This document shows, piece after piece, positions 45,205 to 56,615 of a DNA stretch of 64,000 bases. Within the stretch, counting starts at the first letter, position 1; each line of letters begins with the position of its first letter. Position numbers and translations under genes: made by a program. Origin of the DNA: Lampris incognitus (Eukaryota > Chordata > Actinopteri > Lampriformes > Lampridae); the NCBI RefSeq assembly GCF_029633865.1, contig NC_079222.1, forward strand, positions 30,393,311 to 30,457,310. Reading direction: 5' to 3'. Below the pieces are notes generated by a model. The model saw only the letters and a program-made list of their open reading frames with translations, made no database searches and was not told where the DNA came from.

Positions 45205-47392
45205 TCCTGACACCATTCTCCACCCACTCCACCCTGCCTGCACTCTCTTCTTCACCTCTCTTCTGCACTCCCCGTTACTTTAGACAGTTGACCCCATATG
45301 CCTTCGTCACCTCTACTCCTTGTATCCTCACCATTCCGCTGTCCTCCGTCTCATTCGCGCATATGTATTTCGTCTTGCTCCTACTGACTTTCATCCCTCT
45401 TCTCTGCAGTACATCCCTCCACCTCTCCAGGCTCTCCTGAACATGCACCATACTCTCACTACAGATCACAATGTCATCCGCAAATATCATGGTCCACGGA
45501 GACTCCTGCCTGATCTCATCCGTCAGCCTGTCCATCACCATTGCAAACAAGTAAGGGCTCAGAGCCGATCCTTGATGTAATCCCACCTCCACCTTGAACC
45601 CATCTGTCATTCCAAACACACACCTCACCACTGTCACACTTCCCTCATACATATCCTGCACCACTCCTGCATACTTCTCTGCAACTTCCTCATACAATAC
45701 CACACCTCCTCTCTCGGCACCCTGTCGTATGCTTTCTCTAAATCTTCAAAGACACAATGTAACTCCTTCTGACCTTCTCTATACTTCTCAATCAACATTC
45801 TCAAAGCAAACATCGGATCTGTGGTGCTCCTTCGTGGCATGAAACCATACTGCTGATCAACTTTAGACCTCTGTAGTTGCTACAGTTCTGCACATTGCCC
45901 TTGTTCTTGAAAATTGGTACCAGTATACTTCTTCTCCACTCCTCAGGTATTCTCTCGCTTTCCAAGATTGTGTTAAACAATCTAGTTAAAAAGTGGGTAC
46001 AGAAGAGTGTCAGGAGTGATTTGCGACAGAAGTGTACCAGCAAGAGTTAAAGGGAAGGTTTACAAGATGGTTGTGAGACCAGCTATGTTATATGGTTTGG
46101 AGAAAGCTGCACTGACGAAAAGACAGGAGTCGGAGATGGAGGTGGCAAGAGTTGAAGATGCTAAGATTTTCATTGGGAGTGACGAAGAGGAACAGAATTA
46201 GGAATGATTATATTAGAGGGACTGCTCAAATTGGACGGTTTTGAGACAAAGCAAGAGAGGACAGATTGAGATGGTTTAGACATGTGTGGAGGAGAGATGC
46301 TGGGTATATTGGGAGAAGGATGCTGAATATGGAGCTGCCAGGGGAGAGGAAAAAAGGAAGGCCAAAGAGGAATTTTATGGATGTGGTGGGGGAAGACATG
46401 CCTCTGTCACACCAGCCGTGCAGTGAGTCTGATGGGGAAGACTGCGGAAGGGGGAAGACTGAGAAGGATCTTGGTATGGGGCAACTGGATGAAATGAGTG
46501 GAAGTGATCAGAGTGAGCCAGAGGAGGAGAATAAATCTCAAAGATCCAACAATGAAGAGGAAAAGAAATCTCCCCAGGTAAAACACATACCTTCCGAGTC
46601 AATAAGGGTCAGGAGAAACCCCCGCCAAAGAGACTGACGTATGAATTAAAGACCCTGGACCCCCCACTCAGTTCAGCCAAAGATAGACATGGGATGGAGA
46701 ATATGGAAGAGAGCTAAAGTAAAGATGAACAAGAAGGGTGGCAGAGAGTGACACTCATACACATGTACATACCTCATGACACACGCACCTCATCATGGCT
46801 GTGTTTTGAGTTATGGGCTACTTGTGAACTTAATCTGATAGCGGTGACGCCATCAAACATAGCGGGGGTAGATGTAAGGAAGGGAGTTACACTTATTCGC
46901 CGGCAGAGGGTGATCTTTTATTGTTGGCACGTATTTTTTCCTTCTTGAGCGTTGCCGAATTCTGAGTCTTTTGTCCCTCCGTGGCTACTGTAGAGCCAGT
47001 TCCGTTTTGTGTTACAAGCTGCCTGTATGCTGCGAGAGGTGCTGTGTATGAGGAAGCTAAGAAATGCAGAAAACCTGCTCTGCCTAAACCGCCATGAGGA
47101 CTACTGTCTCCCGTCTGTACAACTGTATTCTCCCTCCGTCCGCCCTGGAGTCAGTATACATTAAAAAATAACACGACGCAGACTCTGTTCAAGGGGTGTT
47201 CGGGCCGACAGCCAGAATAGGGTTACAGCTTTGGTATGGAGTATTGGTACCCTCCAGACTCGCTCACGGCTGGAGTAGCAGAGAAAGATGCAAAAGACAG
47301 GAAGTAATGGAAACGGATGATCCGCTGTGGCGACCCCTAACGGGAGCAGCCGAAGGTAGTAGTAGTAGAAGTAGTAGTAGTATTAGTAGTAG
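45205..47392 (+). mobile_element. RTE 5'-inverted copy with nested insert (block A, second)
   Basis: Same breakpoint and target as the other inverted copies. Minus part 45,205 to about 45,980 with FADDIVICSESM, plus part with MLNMELPGERKKGRPKR, nested insert from about 46,400 to 47,280 with its LTR-like segment at 46,873-47,227, then the RTE tail and interrupted TAG repeat. A further internal deletion is seen beside QQYGF. Confidence 0.86.
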
Positions 47393-47614
47393 ATAAGGCT
47401 GCTCATTCAGTTTATCTATCCAGTGCAATTTTACTCTGATTTTAAAAAGGTACAGCATTGTCACGCAGGAAGATGTAACGGTATTGGACAAGCATTGTTA
47501 CTGTATCTCTAGAACACTGAAATGATCAGCAATAACGGGTTTGGACATTCTGCTTGATCAGTAATCTGAAGATAAGAGTTCATGACACAATCTACGTCGA
47601 AATATAAAACCATT

Positions 47615-47688
47615 CTGGCTGTATGAGGGTTGAACTCACAATAACTTCAGGTTATGAGACGGACGAACTGCTACTGCTCCAACAAACT
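47615..47688 (-). pseudogene. tRNA-Met(CAT) relic
   Basis: 74 bases; altered anticodon stem (ATAACCTG) and D arm. Confidence 0.64.
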
Positions 47689-48076
47689 AGGGTAACAGCG
47701 CTCAGGGACAGTCACACAACAAGTGTAAAACTGTCCCCTAATTATCCAATGTCTCCAACTGCGGTCTTGTTAAAGCACCTCAAAGCCAATAATTTTCTAA
47801 GTGTTGTAAGCAATAGGAAATAACATGTGCTTATATCAGACCTCCTATGAATTGTGACATAATTTAAGGACTTCTTTTTCAGCATATTTGATAAGGCGTT
47901 CATGTGACTTTTTTCCACTGTTCTTCTATGTGCACCACATTTGATTGGAGTTGCTTGAGCAGGAGTTCTTCGAGCAGGAGTTCTTCATGACGCTAGCAAC
48001 TGTGCATGCGTTTATAAATAAAGTATTGAGGAGCTGCACTTTAGTTAATGAAGACTCTTCTGAAGTTTGGAACAAA

Positions 48077-48149
48077 CGCCTGAACAGGGACTTGAACCCT
48101 GGCCTCTCATATTAAAAATCTGATGCTTTACCGTCTGAGCTACCCAGGC
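48077..48149 (-). tRNA. tRNA-Lys(TTT), several changes
   Basis: 73 bases with TTT kept in loop TTTTTAA. Changes in the D stem (AAGC) and variable arm; the anticodon stem has one mismatch. T arm perfect. Confidence 0.72.
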
Positions 48150-49669
48150 CTTTCCAATAATCTTCAGTGCCCAACAAATTGGTGATTGGTGAAATGTATC
48201 TCAAGGTAAATGTATCTATGTAGCCCTAAAATATAATTTGGTCCCAGAGGGCTTTGAAATCACAATTACTTTCTGTGCAATGTATGCCACCCCTATCCTT
48301 TGACCTTCGATTCAGATGAGGAAAAATGTAAATGGGAATTTATTTATTTTTTATATTTCTTTTATTCTGAACTTTCAAAAATGTTCAAATTTTAAACTTG
48401 CGCATACAAAATCGGACATCTAAACAGGAGACACGTATAAATCCCACTAGTCACTCCCGTAAATGTCAATCTAGTAGGTCAAAAAATGAAAGCCAGTTAT
48501 TACAACCAAGAGTCCTTGCTCTTTCTGAATAGCAGCAAGCCAACAGTTGTGAGACAGTAATCTACCGTAGACCTCATCGTTATCCCTCAAGGGTAGGGGA
48601 CCAGATACAATGAGTACATGTCGACTCATCTTTCTGGCAAGGTCACAAGTCTTCGCGATAATTTTCTTTGTCACCTAACATTGTTTAATTTAGTATCATT
48701 GGTGCTGACATAAAAAAAATAAATAAAAAAAAAACGTTGAAGTTTCTATCCGTTCATCCATTATCCGAACTGCTTATCCTGCGCTCAGGGCCGCGGGGAT
48801 GCTGGAGCCTATCCCAGCAGTTATTGGGCGGCAGGGGGGGAGACACCCTAGACAGGCCGCCACGCCATCACAAAGCCGGCACACAGCACGGTGGCGCAGT
48901 GGTTAGAGCGGTTGCGTCACAGCAAGAAGGTCCTTGGTTTGAGCCCTGGGGTAATCTAACCTTGAAGGTCACCCCGGGTCGTCCCCTGTGTGGAGTTTGA
49001 AGTTTCTACTGTGTGCGTTATGTGCCTCGCCCTCCTGTTTCTGCCTATGTCATGCCAGCACCCTAAGTGTCGGTAGCTCTGGCCTTAGATAAAAGCGAAC
49101 ATCAGTTGGCAATGCTAGGTTTAAAGTAGTCGGCAATAGATTCGCCTACTGCTAACATGTTTTGTTTAATGGTGGCTGAGAGGACAAGCAAAAACAGAGA
49201 AACACTGTGCACTGAGGATGAGAGACTGCAAATGAGTCCAAACAGCTGTTGCAAGGGAGCACTCCTACCTTGCGGGACCAGGATAAACAAAGCTTCATTT
49301 GCTGATGTGGTTAAGCTATCCTTCGCACGGTCGCAAACCTAATGGGCTGACTTTAAGGCCAAAGCTCTAAGATATCTGGAGTGTCAGTCAAATTTAACCT
49401 TATGGAACGAAGTTCCATTTGCTGACAGATGTACAAGTCTCTGTAAGAGAGACCACCAATCTAAGAGGAGAGCACAGCTACAACAAGACATTTCAACACA
49501 GCTAGATAAGTTAGCAGTAAACGTCAAAGAGCTAAGCTGACCTCTGCCTCATTTAGTGAGTATACGATTTCAATGAAGGCTCATAGCCGAGGGATGTTTA
49601 ATTTCATTTCGCCATATAACTATGATGTGAAATAAACCCTACTCTATGGATTTCCTCGTTGATGCGTGA
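48150..49669. repeat. Long Lys-Ala spacer with SINE-like element
   Basis: Full-length spacer type. The only foreign piece is the element at 48,749-48,996. No gene recognised. Confidence 0.75.
48749..48996 (+). mobile_element. Composite SINE-like element, block A
   Basis: The first part (TCCGTTCATCCATTATCCGA to about 48,880) is a common fish repeat stretch. The second, from GCACGGTGGCGCAGTGG, is tRNA-derived with A box TGGCGCAGTGG and B-box-like GGTTTGAGCCC. The flanks carry the 12-base duplication TTGAAGTTTCTA, so both parts moved together by retrotransposition. Confidence 0.8.
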
Positions 49670-49742
49670 GGGGAATTAGCTCAAGTGGTAGAGCGCTCGC
49701 TTTGCATGCGAGAAGTAGCGGGATCGATGCCCGCATTCTCCA
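49670..49742 (+). tRNA. tRNA-Ala(TGC)
   Basis: All four stems pair; anticodon TGC. Variable arm AAGTA. Confidence 0.9.
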
Positions 49743-50244
49743 GAGAAGTTGGCTGGGACTTGGCTGTGTTACGTTTGCGCAGGCCTCTTAAGACTTAAAC
49801 AATTATTGTCACTTTAACGGCAAAACTTCCCTACTATACAGGGCTGCCAATCCTGTTCAGCTTTGCCAGAATTGTGCTGTTTTTTAGATGGGTGTCACAT
49901 AGGTATAACTTCAGCAAGCATAAATATTGTATTTCAACAACTGAAATGAACTTTGACGATAGGCTTTCAATATTTACAGAGATCAGCACTGTGAAGTGTA
50001 ATTATGAGACTTATGTTACATATAAGGCTGATAATCCAGTTTATTTATCCAGTGCAATTTTACTCTAATTTTAAAGAGGTACAGCATGGTCACGCAGGAA
50101 GACGTAACGATACTGGACAAGCATCGTTATTGTATTTCTAGAACACTGAAATGTTCAGCAATAACGGGTTCGGACATTCTGCTTGATCAGTAATCTGAAA
50201 ATAAGCGTTCATGACACAAATCTACAGCGAAATATAAAACCATT

Positions 50245-50317
50245 CTGTCTGTATGAGAGTTGAACTCACGAATTTCAGATTATGAGACTGACGCACTGCT
50301 TACTCCTTCAACAAACT
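50245..50317 (-). pseudogene. tRNA-Met(CAT) relic
   Basis: 73 bases with CAT kept; D arm decayed (TGAAGGAGTAAGCAG). Confidence 0.67.
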
Positions 50318-50452
50318 AGGGAACGGTGTTCAGGTACAGTCACACTACAAGTGTAAAACTGTCCCCTAATTATCCAATGTCTTCAAGTGCGGCCTTGTTA
50401 AAGCACCTCAAAGCCAGAAATATAAGTGTTGTAAGCAATTGGAAATAACATG

Positions 50453-53240
50453 ATGACATGATGGAAAGAAGAAAGGTAGGCATACTGTGTGTGCAAGAGA
50501 CCAGGTGGAAGGGGAGTAAGGCCAGGAGTATCGGAGGTGGGTTCAAACTCTTCTACCATGGTGTGAATGGGAGGAGAAATGGGGTAGGGGTAATTCTGAA
50601 GGAAGAGTATGTCAAGAGCGTGCTGGAGGTGAAGAGAGTGTCAGACAGAGTGATAAGTATGAAGCTGGAAATTGAAGGGTTATTGCTGAATGTTATCAGC
50701 GCATATGCCCCGCAAGTTGGGTGTGAGATGGATGAAAAAGAAGAATTCTGGAATGAGTTGGACGACATGGTGGAGAGGGTACCCAAGGAGGAGAGAGTGG
50801 TGATTGGAGCGGACTTCAATGGACATGTTGGTGAAGGGAACAGAGGTGATGAGGAGGTGATGGGAAAGTATGGAGTCAAGAAGAGAAATGTGGAAGGACA
50901 GATGGTGGTCGATTTTGCGAAAAGGATGGAAATGGCTGTGGTGAATACATATTTCAAGAAGAGGGAGGAACACAGGGTGACGTACAAGAGTGGAGGAAAG
51001 TGCACACAGGTGGACTATATCTTATGTAGAAGGCACCATCTAAAAGGGATTGGAGACTGCAAGGTGGTGACAGGGGAGAGCGTAGCCAGGCAGCATCGGA
51101 TGGTGGTCTGTAGGATGACTTTGGAGACCAAGAAGAGGAAGCGAGTGAAGACACAGCCGAAGATCAAATGGTGGAAGTTGAAGAAGGAAGACTGTTGTGT
51201 GGAGTTCAGGCAGGAGTTAAGACAGGCACTGGGTGGTAGTGAAGAGTTGCCAGATGGCTGGAAAACCACTGCAGAAATAGTGAGGGAGACAGCTAGGAAG
51301 GTACTTGGTGTGTCATCAGGACAGAGGAAGGAAGACAAGGAGACTTGGTGGTGGAATGAGGAAGTACAGCAAATTATACAGAGGAAAAGGTTGGCAAAGA
51401 AGAAGTGGGATAGTCAGAGAGATGAAGAAAGTAGACAGGAGTACAAGGAGATGCAGCGTAAAGCAAAGAGAGAGGTGGCAAAGGCAAAGGAAAAGGCGTA
51501 TGGTGAGTTGTATGACAGATTAGACACTAAGGAAGGAGAAAAGGACTTGTACCGATTGGCTAGACAGAGGGACCAAGCTGCAAAGGATGTGCAGCAAGTT
51601 AGGGCGATCAAGGATAGAGATGGAAATGTGCTGACAAGCGAGGAGAGTGTGCTAAGAAGGTGGAAGGAATACTTTGAGGGGCTGATGAATGAAGAAAATG
51701 AGAGAGAGAGAAGGTTGGATGATGTAGGGATAGTGAATCAGGAAGTTCAGCGGATTAGCAAGGAGGAAGTGAGGGCAGCTATGAAGAGGATGAAGAATGG
51801 AAAGGCAATTGGCCCTGATGACATACCTGTGGAGGCATGGAGATGTTTGGGAGAGATGGCAGTGGAGTTTCTAACTAGATTGTTTAAAACAATCCTGGAA
51901 AGTGAGAGGATGCCTGAGGAGTGGAGAAGAAGCATACTGGTACCGATTTTCAAGAACAAGGGCGATGTGCAGAACTGTAACAACTACAGAGGTATAAAGT
52001 TGATCAGCCACAGCATGAAGATTTGGGAAAGAGTAATAGAAGCTAGGTTAAGAGGAGAGGTGACGATCAGCGAGCAGCAGTATGGTTTCATGCCACGAAA
52101 GAGCACCACAGATGCGATGTTTGCTTTGAGAATGTTGATTGAGAAGTATAGAGAAGGCCAGAAAGAGTTGCACTGTGTCTTTGTAGATTTAGAAAAAGCT
52201 TATGACAGAGTACCGAGAGAGGAGGTGTGGTATTGTATGAGGAAGTCAGGAGTTGCAGAGAAGTATGTAGGAGTGGTGCAGGATACGTATGAGGGAAGTG
52301 TGACAATGGTGAGGTGTGCGGTTGGAATGACGGATGGGTTCAAGGTGGAGGTGGGATTACATCAAGGATCGGCTCTTAGCCCTTTCTTGTTTGCAATGGT
52401 GATGGACAGGTTGACGGACAAGATCAGGCAGGAGTCTCCATGGACGATGATGTTCGCGGATGACATTGTGATCTGTAGTGAGAGTAGGGTGCAGGTTGAG
52501 GAGAGCCTGGAGAGGTGGAGGTATGCACTGGAGAGAAGAGGAATGAAAGTCAGTAGGAGCAAGACGGAATACCTATGCGTGAATGAGAGAGAGGACAGTG
52601 GAATGGTCAGGATGCAAGGAGTGGAGGTGACAAAGACATCTGAGTTTAAATACTTGGGGTCAACTGTCCAAAGTAACGGGGAGTGCAGTAGAGAGGTGAA
52701 AAAGGGAGTGCAGGCAGGTTGGAGTGGGTGGAGAAGAGTGTCAGGAGTGATCTGCGACAGAAGGGTACCAGCAAGAGTTAAAGGGAAAGTTTACAAGATG
52801 GTTGTGAGACCAGCTATGTTATATGGTTTGGAGACATTGGCACTGACGAAAAGACAGGAGGCGGAGCTGGAGGTGGCAGAGTTGAAGATGCTAAGATTTT
52901 CACTGGGAGTAACGAAGAAGGACAGGATTAGGAACGATTATATTAGAGGGACCGCTCAGGTTGGACGGTTTGGAGACAAAGCAAGAGAGGCAAGATTGAG
53001 ATGGCTTGGACATGAGTGGAGGAGAGATGCTGAGTATATTGGGAGAAGGATGCTGAATATGGAGCTGCCAGGGAAGAGGAGAAGAGGAAGGCCAAAGAGG
53101 AGGTTTATGGATGTGGTGAGGGAGGACATGCAGGTGGCTGGTGTGACAGAGGAAGACGCAGAAGACAGGAAGAAATGGAAACGGATGATCCGCTGTGGCG
53201 ACCCCTAACGGGAGCAGCCGAAAGTAGTAGTAGTAGTAGT
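50453..53240 (+). mobile_element. RTE-clade LINE, nearly full-length, recent insertion
   Basis: Flanked by a perfect 22-base duplication of array sequence (50431-50452 and 53239-53260, starting GTAAGCAATTGG), with an open frame over almost its full length. It starts inside the endonuclease (GACATGATGGAAAG), so the 5' UTR and roughly 20-30 codons are missing. The 3' end is GGCGACCCCTAACGGGAGCA with about five TAG repeats. The matching site in block B (about 62,699-62,720) is empty. Confidence 0.95.
50458..53208 (+). CDS. RTE endonuclease/reverse transcriptase ORF
   Basis: 916 codons without a stop. Residues 1 to about 230 are an APE-type endonuclease: CVQETRW near 11, SAYAPQ near 80, DFNGHVG near 119, DYILCRR near 188 and QHRMVVC after it. 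A lysine/arginine-rich linker follows (RKRLAKKKWD, KAKREVAKAKEKAYGELYDR). The reverse transcriptase has IGPDDIP, FVDLEKAYDRVPRE near 575, GLHQGSALSPFLFAMVMDRL near 632 and the catalytic FADD near 666-669. The C-terminal part ends RPKRRFMDVVREDMQVAG...RCGDP. RTE proteins nick target DNA and copy their own RNA into it. All visible catalytic motifs are present, but the truncated N terminus probably lacks the first endonuclease strand. The annotated start is the first ATG in the element, not its original start. It is a mobile-element gene, not a host gene. Confidence 0.92.
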   Translation: MMERRKVGILCVQETRWKGSKARSIGGGFKLFYHGVNGRRNGVGVILKEEYVKSVLEVKRVSDRVISMKLEIEGLLLNVISAYAPQVGCEMDEKEEFWNELDDMVERVPKEERVVIGADFNGHVGEGNRGDEEVMGKYGVKKRNVEGQMVVDFAKRMEMAVVNTYFKKREEHRVTYKSGGKCTQVDYILCRRHHLKGIGDCKVVTGESVARQHRMVVCRMTLETKKRKRVKTQPKIKWWKLKKEDCCVEFRQELRQALGGSEELPDGWKTTAEIVRETARKVLGVSSGQRKEDKETWWWNEEVQQIIQRKRLAKKKWDSQRDEESRQEYKEMQRKAKREVAKAKEKAYGELYDRLDTKEGEKDLYRLARQRDQAAKDVQQVRAIKDRDGNVLTSEESVLRRWKEYFEGLMNEENERERRLDDVGIVNQEVQRISKEEVRAAMKRMKNGKAIGPDDIPVEAWRCLGEMAVEFLTRLFKTILESERMPEEWRRSILVPIFKNKGDVQNCNNYRGIKLISHSMKIWERVIEARLRGEVTISEQQYGFMPRKSTTDAMFALRMLIEKYREGQKELHCVFVDLEKAYDRVPREEVWYCMRKSGVAEKYVGVVQDTYEGSVTMVRCAVGMTDGFKVEVGLHQGSALSPFLFAMVMDRLTDKIRQESPWTMMFADDIVICSESRVQVEESLERWRYALERRGMKVSRSKTEYLCVNEREDSGMVRMQGVEVTKTSEFKYLGSTVQSNGECSREVKKGVQAGWSGWRRVSGVICDRRVPARVKGKVYKMVVRPAMLYGLETLALTKRQEAELEVAELKMLRFSLGVTKKDRIRNDYIRGTAQVGRFGDKAREARLRWLGHEWRRDAEYIGRRMLNMELPGKRRRGRPKRRFMDVVREDMQVAGVTEEDAEDRKKWKRMIRCGDP

Positions 53241-53494
53241 AAGCAATTGGAAATAACATGTGCTCATACCAAACCTCATATGAATTGTGACATAATCTAA
53301 GGGCTTCCTTTCAGCATATTTGAAAATGTGTTCATGTCGCTTTGTTTCCACTGCTCTTCTATGTGCATCGTATTTGATTGGAGTTGCTTGAGTAGGAGTT
53401 CATCAGGACACTAGCAACTGTGAATACGTTTATAAAGAAGGTCTTTAGCAGCCTCACTTTAGTTAATGAAGACTCTTCCGAAGTTCGAAAAAAA

Positions 53495-53567
53495 CGCCTG
53501 GACAGGGACTTGAACCCTGGACCCTCAGATTAAAAGTCTGATGCTCTACCGTCTGAGCTACACAGGC
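53495..53567 (-). tRNA. tRNA-Lys(TTT), with adjacent T7 run
   Basis: TTT anticodon, anticodon arm and T arm are good. Acceptor is GCCTGTG/TCCAGGC (one mismatch). Immediately downstream on the minus strand lies a run of seven T (plus-strand A run at about 53,488-53,494), a ready polymerase III terminator that most copies lack. Confidence 0.85.
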
Positions 53568-54272
53568 CCTTCTGGTAACTTTAAGTGCCCAAGAAATTCG
53601 TCATGGCTGAAATGTAGCTCAAGTCAAATTTATCTGTATAGCCCTAAATTATAATTTAGACCCCGAGGGCTTTGAAGTCACAATTAATTTCTGTGCAATG
53701 TATGACGCCCCCTATCCTTTCACCCCCAATTCAGATGAGGAAAAACAAATCTACAATTTTTTTTAAAATTTTCATTTATTTTGAACTTTCAACTAATTCC
53801 AAATTGTAAACTTGTGCATACAAAATCTGGAATCCAAACAGCAGACCCCTATAAATCACATTACCCTCCCCCATCAAGTCACCCCCATAAATGTCAATTT
53901 TGTGGGTCAAAAAAATTAAAGCCAATTATAAAAAAACAAGAGCCCTTGCTCGGTCTGAATTGGATCAAGCCAACAGTTGTGAGAATGTAATCTAAACGTA
54001 TGGATCATCATTATCCCTCAAGGGCAGATGACCAGATACAATGAATCCATGTCGACTTATCTTTCCGGCAAGGCCATACGTCTTACGTTTTTCTTTGTCA
54101 CCTAAGACTGACTGGGAAAGAGCCAAGTTAACGTTTGCCTCATTTAGTGAGTATACGATTTTAATGAATGCTCATAGCCAAGGGGATGAAAAACACCACT
54201 TTATTGTCCTTTTGCCGCGCAACTATGACGTGAAATAAACCCTACTGCATGGGGTTCTTCTTTGACGTGGCA
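53568..54272. repeat. Short Lys-Ala spacer
   Basis: Spacer with the same internal deletion junction (CACCTAAGACTGACTGGG) as 44,357 and 56,616. No gene. Confidence 0.75.
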
Positions 54273-54345
54273 GGGGAATTAGCTCAAGTGGTAGAGCGCT
54301 CGCTTTGCATGCGAGAGGCAGCGGGATCGATGCCCGCATTCTCCA
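54273..54345 (+). tRNA. tRNA-Ala(TGC), consensus
   Basis: All stems pair, with A and B boxes intact. Anticodon TGC. Confidence 0.92.
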
Positions 54346-54627
54346 GAGGAGTTGACTGTGTTACGTTTGTGCAGGTCTCTAAGACCTCAACGATTAATGT
54401 CACTTTAACTGCAGGGTTTACCTACTATACAGGTCTGCCAATCCAGCTCAGCTTTGCCCGCATTTTGCTGTTTTGTAGATGGATGCCACATAGGTATATC
54501 TTCAGCAAGCATACTTATTGTATTTCTACAACACTGAAATGAACTGTGACGACAGGCTTTCAGTATTTATGGAGATCAGTACTGTGAAGTGTAACAACGA
54601 GATGTATGTTCTGTATAAGGCTGTTAA

Positions 54628-55871
54628 TCCTGACACCCTTCTCCACCAACTCCACCCTGCCTGCACTCTCTTCTTCACCTCTCTCGAGGCTCTGCTCAAC
54701 CTGCACCCTACTCTCGCTACAGATGACAATGTCATCCCCAAACATCATCGTCCACGGAGACTCCTGCGTGATCTTGTCCGTCAACCTGTCCATCACCATT
54801 GCAAACAAGAAAGGGCTCAGAGCCGATCCTTGATGTAATCCCACCTCCACCTTGAACTCATCTGTCATTCCAACCGCACACATCACCATTGTCACACTTC
54901 CCCCATACATATCCTGCACCACTCCTACATACTTCTCTGCAACTCCCGACGTCCTCAAACAATGCCACCCCTCCTCTCTCGGAACCCTGTCGTATGCTTT
55001 CTCTAAATCTACAAAGACACAATGTAACTCCTTCTGACCTTCTCTACTTTTCTCAATCAACATTCTCAAAGAAAATATCGCATCTGTGCTGCTCTTTCGC
55101 GGCATGAAACCATACTGCTGCTCGCTGATCATCACCTCTCCTCTTAACCTAGCTTCCACTACTCTTTCTCATATCTTCATGCTGTGGTTGATCAACTTTA
55201 GACCTCTGTAGTTGCTACAGTTCTGCACATTGCCCTTGTTCTTGAAAATCGGTACCAGTATACCCTTTTCTTCACTCCTCGGGTATCCTCTCACTTTCCA
55301 AGATTGTGTTAAACAATCTAGTGTAAAAAGTGGGTGCAGAAGAGTGTCAGGAGTGATTTGCGACAGAAGGGTACCAGCAAGAGTTAAACAAAAGGTTTAC
55401 AAGACGGTTGTGAGACAAGCTATGTTATATGATTTGGAGACAGTGGCACTGACGAAAAGAGAGGAGGCAGAGCTAGAGGTGGCAGAGTTGAAGATGCTAA
55501 GATTTTCATTGGGAGTGACGAAGAAGGACAGGATTAGGGATGATTATATTAGAGGGACTGCTCAAATTGGACGGGTTGGAGACAAAGCAAGAGAGGCAAG
55601 ATTTACATGGCTTGGACATGTGTGGAGGAGAGCTACTGGATATATTGGGAGAAAGTTGCTGAATATGGAGCTGCCAGGGGAGAGGAAAAGATGAATGCCA
55701 AAGAGGAGGTTTATGGATGTGGTGAGGGGGGACACGCAGGTGGTTGGTGTGACAGAAGAACATGCGGAAGAAATGGAAACGGATGATCCGCTGTGGCGAC
55801 CCCTAACAGGAGCAGCCGAAATTTGTAGTAATAGCAGTAATTGTAGTAGTAGTAGTAGTAGTAGTAGTAGA
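54628..55871 (+). mobile_element. RTE 5'-inverted copy without nested insert (block B, first)
   Basis: Counterpart of 42,381. The minus part is open for about 200 codons with VDLEKAYDRVPREEGWHCLR and FGDDIVICSES; the plus part is as in block A. The TAG tail is slightly longer. Confidence 0.87.
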
Positions 55872-56093
55872 TAAGGCTGATAATCCAGTTTATATATCCA
55901 GTGCAATTTTACTCTGATTGTAAAGAGGTACAGCATTGTCACGCAGGAAGATATAACGGTATTGGACAAGCATTGTTACTGTATCTCTAGAACACTGAAA
56001 TGATCAGCAATAACGGGTTTGGACATTCTGCTTGATCAGTAAGCTGAAGATAACAGTTCATGACACAAATCTACATCAAAATATGAAATCATA

Positions 56094-56166
56094 CTGGCTG
56101 TGTGAGGGTTGAACTCACGAACTTCAGATTATGAGACTGACACACTGCCTACTGCTCTAACAAACT
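56094..56166 (-). pseudogene. tRNA-Met(CAT) relic
   Basis: Counterpart of 43,846 with few differences. Confidence 0.7.
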
Positions 56167-56532
56167 AGGGTACAGTGCTCAGGTACAGTCACAGAACAAG
56201 TGTAAAACTGTCCCCTAATTATCCAGTTTCTCCAAGTGCGGTCTTGTTAAAGCACCTCAAAACCAGGAAAATTCTAGTGTTGTAAGCAAAAACATGTGCT
56301 CATTTCAGACCACGTAGCAAGTATGACTTAATGTAATGACTTGTGTTTCAGCATATTTGACAAGACGTTCTTGTCACTTTATTTCCACTGGTCTTCTGTG
56401 TGCACCACATTTGATTGGAGTTTCTTGAGCAGGAGTTCATCAGGACGCTAACAACTGTGCATACGATTATAAAGAAACTCTTAAACAGCTGCACTGCAGC
56501 TTTTGAAGACTCTTCTGAAGTTTTGAAACAAA

Positions 56533-56615
56533 CGCCTGAACAGGGACTTGAAGCCTGGACCCTCAGATTAAAAGTCTGATGCTCTACCGTCTGAGCTACC
56601 CTGAGCTACCCAGGC
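56533..56615 (-). pseudogene. tRNA-Lys(TTT) with 10-base duplication
   Basis: Consensus except that CTGAGCTACC (plus strand) is present twice, duplicating the join of acceptor and D stem. 83 bases. One T-loop change (CTTGAAGCC). Confidence 0.85.

Larger units (their letters stand above)
42009..54272 (+). repeat. Higher-order repeat copy A (three monomers plus RTE insertion)
   Basis: Order: Ala 42009, RTE copy without nested insert, Met, Lys 44284, short spacer, Ala 44838, RTE copy with nested insert, Met, Lys 48077, long spacer with SINE-like element, Ala 49670, Met, full RTE insertion, Lys 53495, short spacer. Block B has the same order. Offsets between matching points run from 12,245 to 12,283 before the full RTE and drop to 9,460 after it, so the ancestral block was about 9.46 kb. 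Confidence 0.88.
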
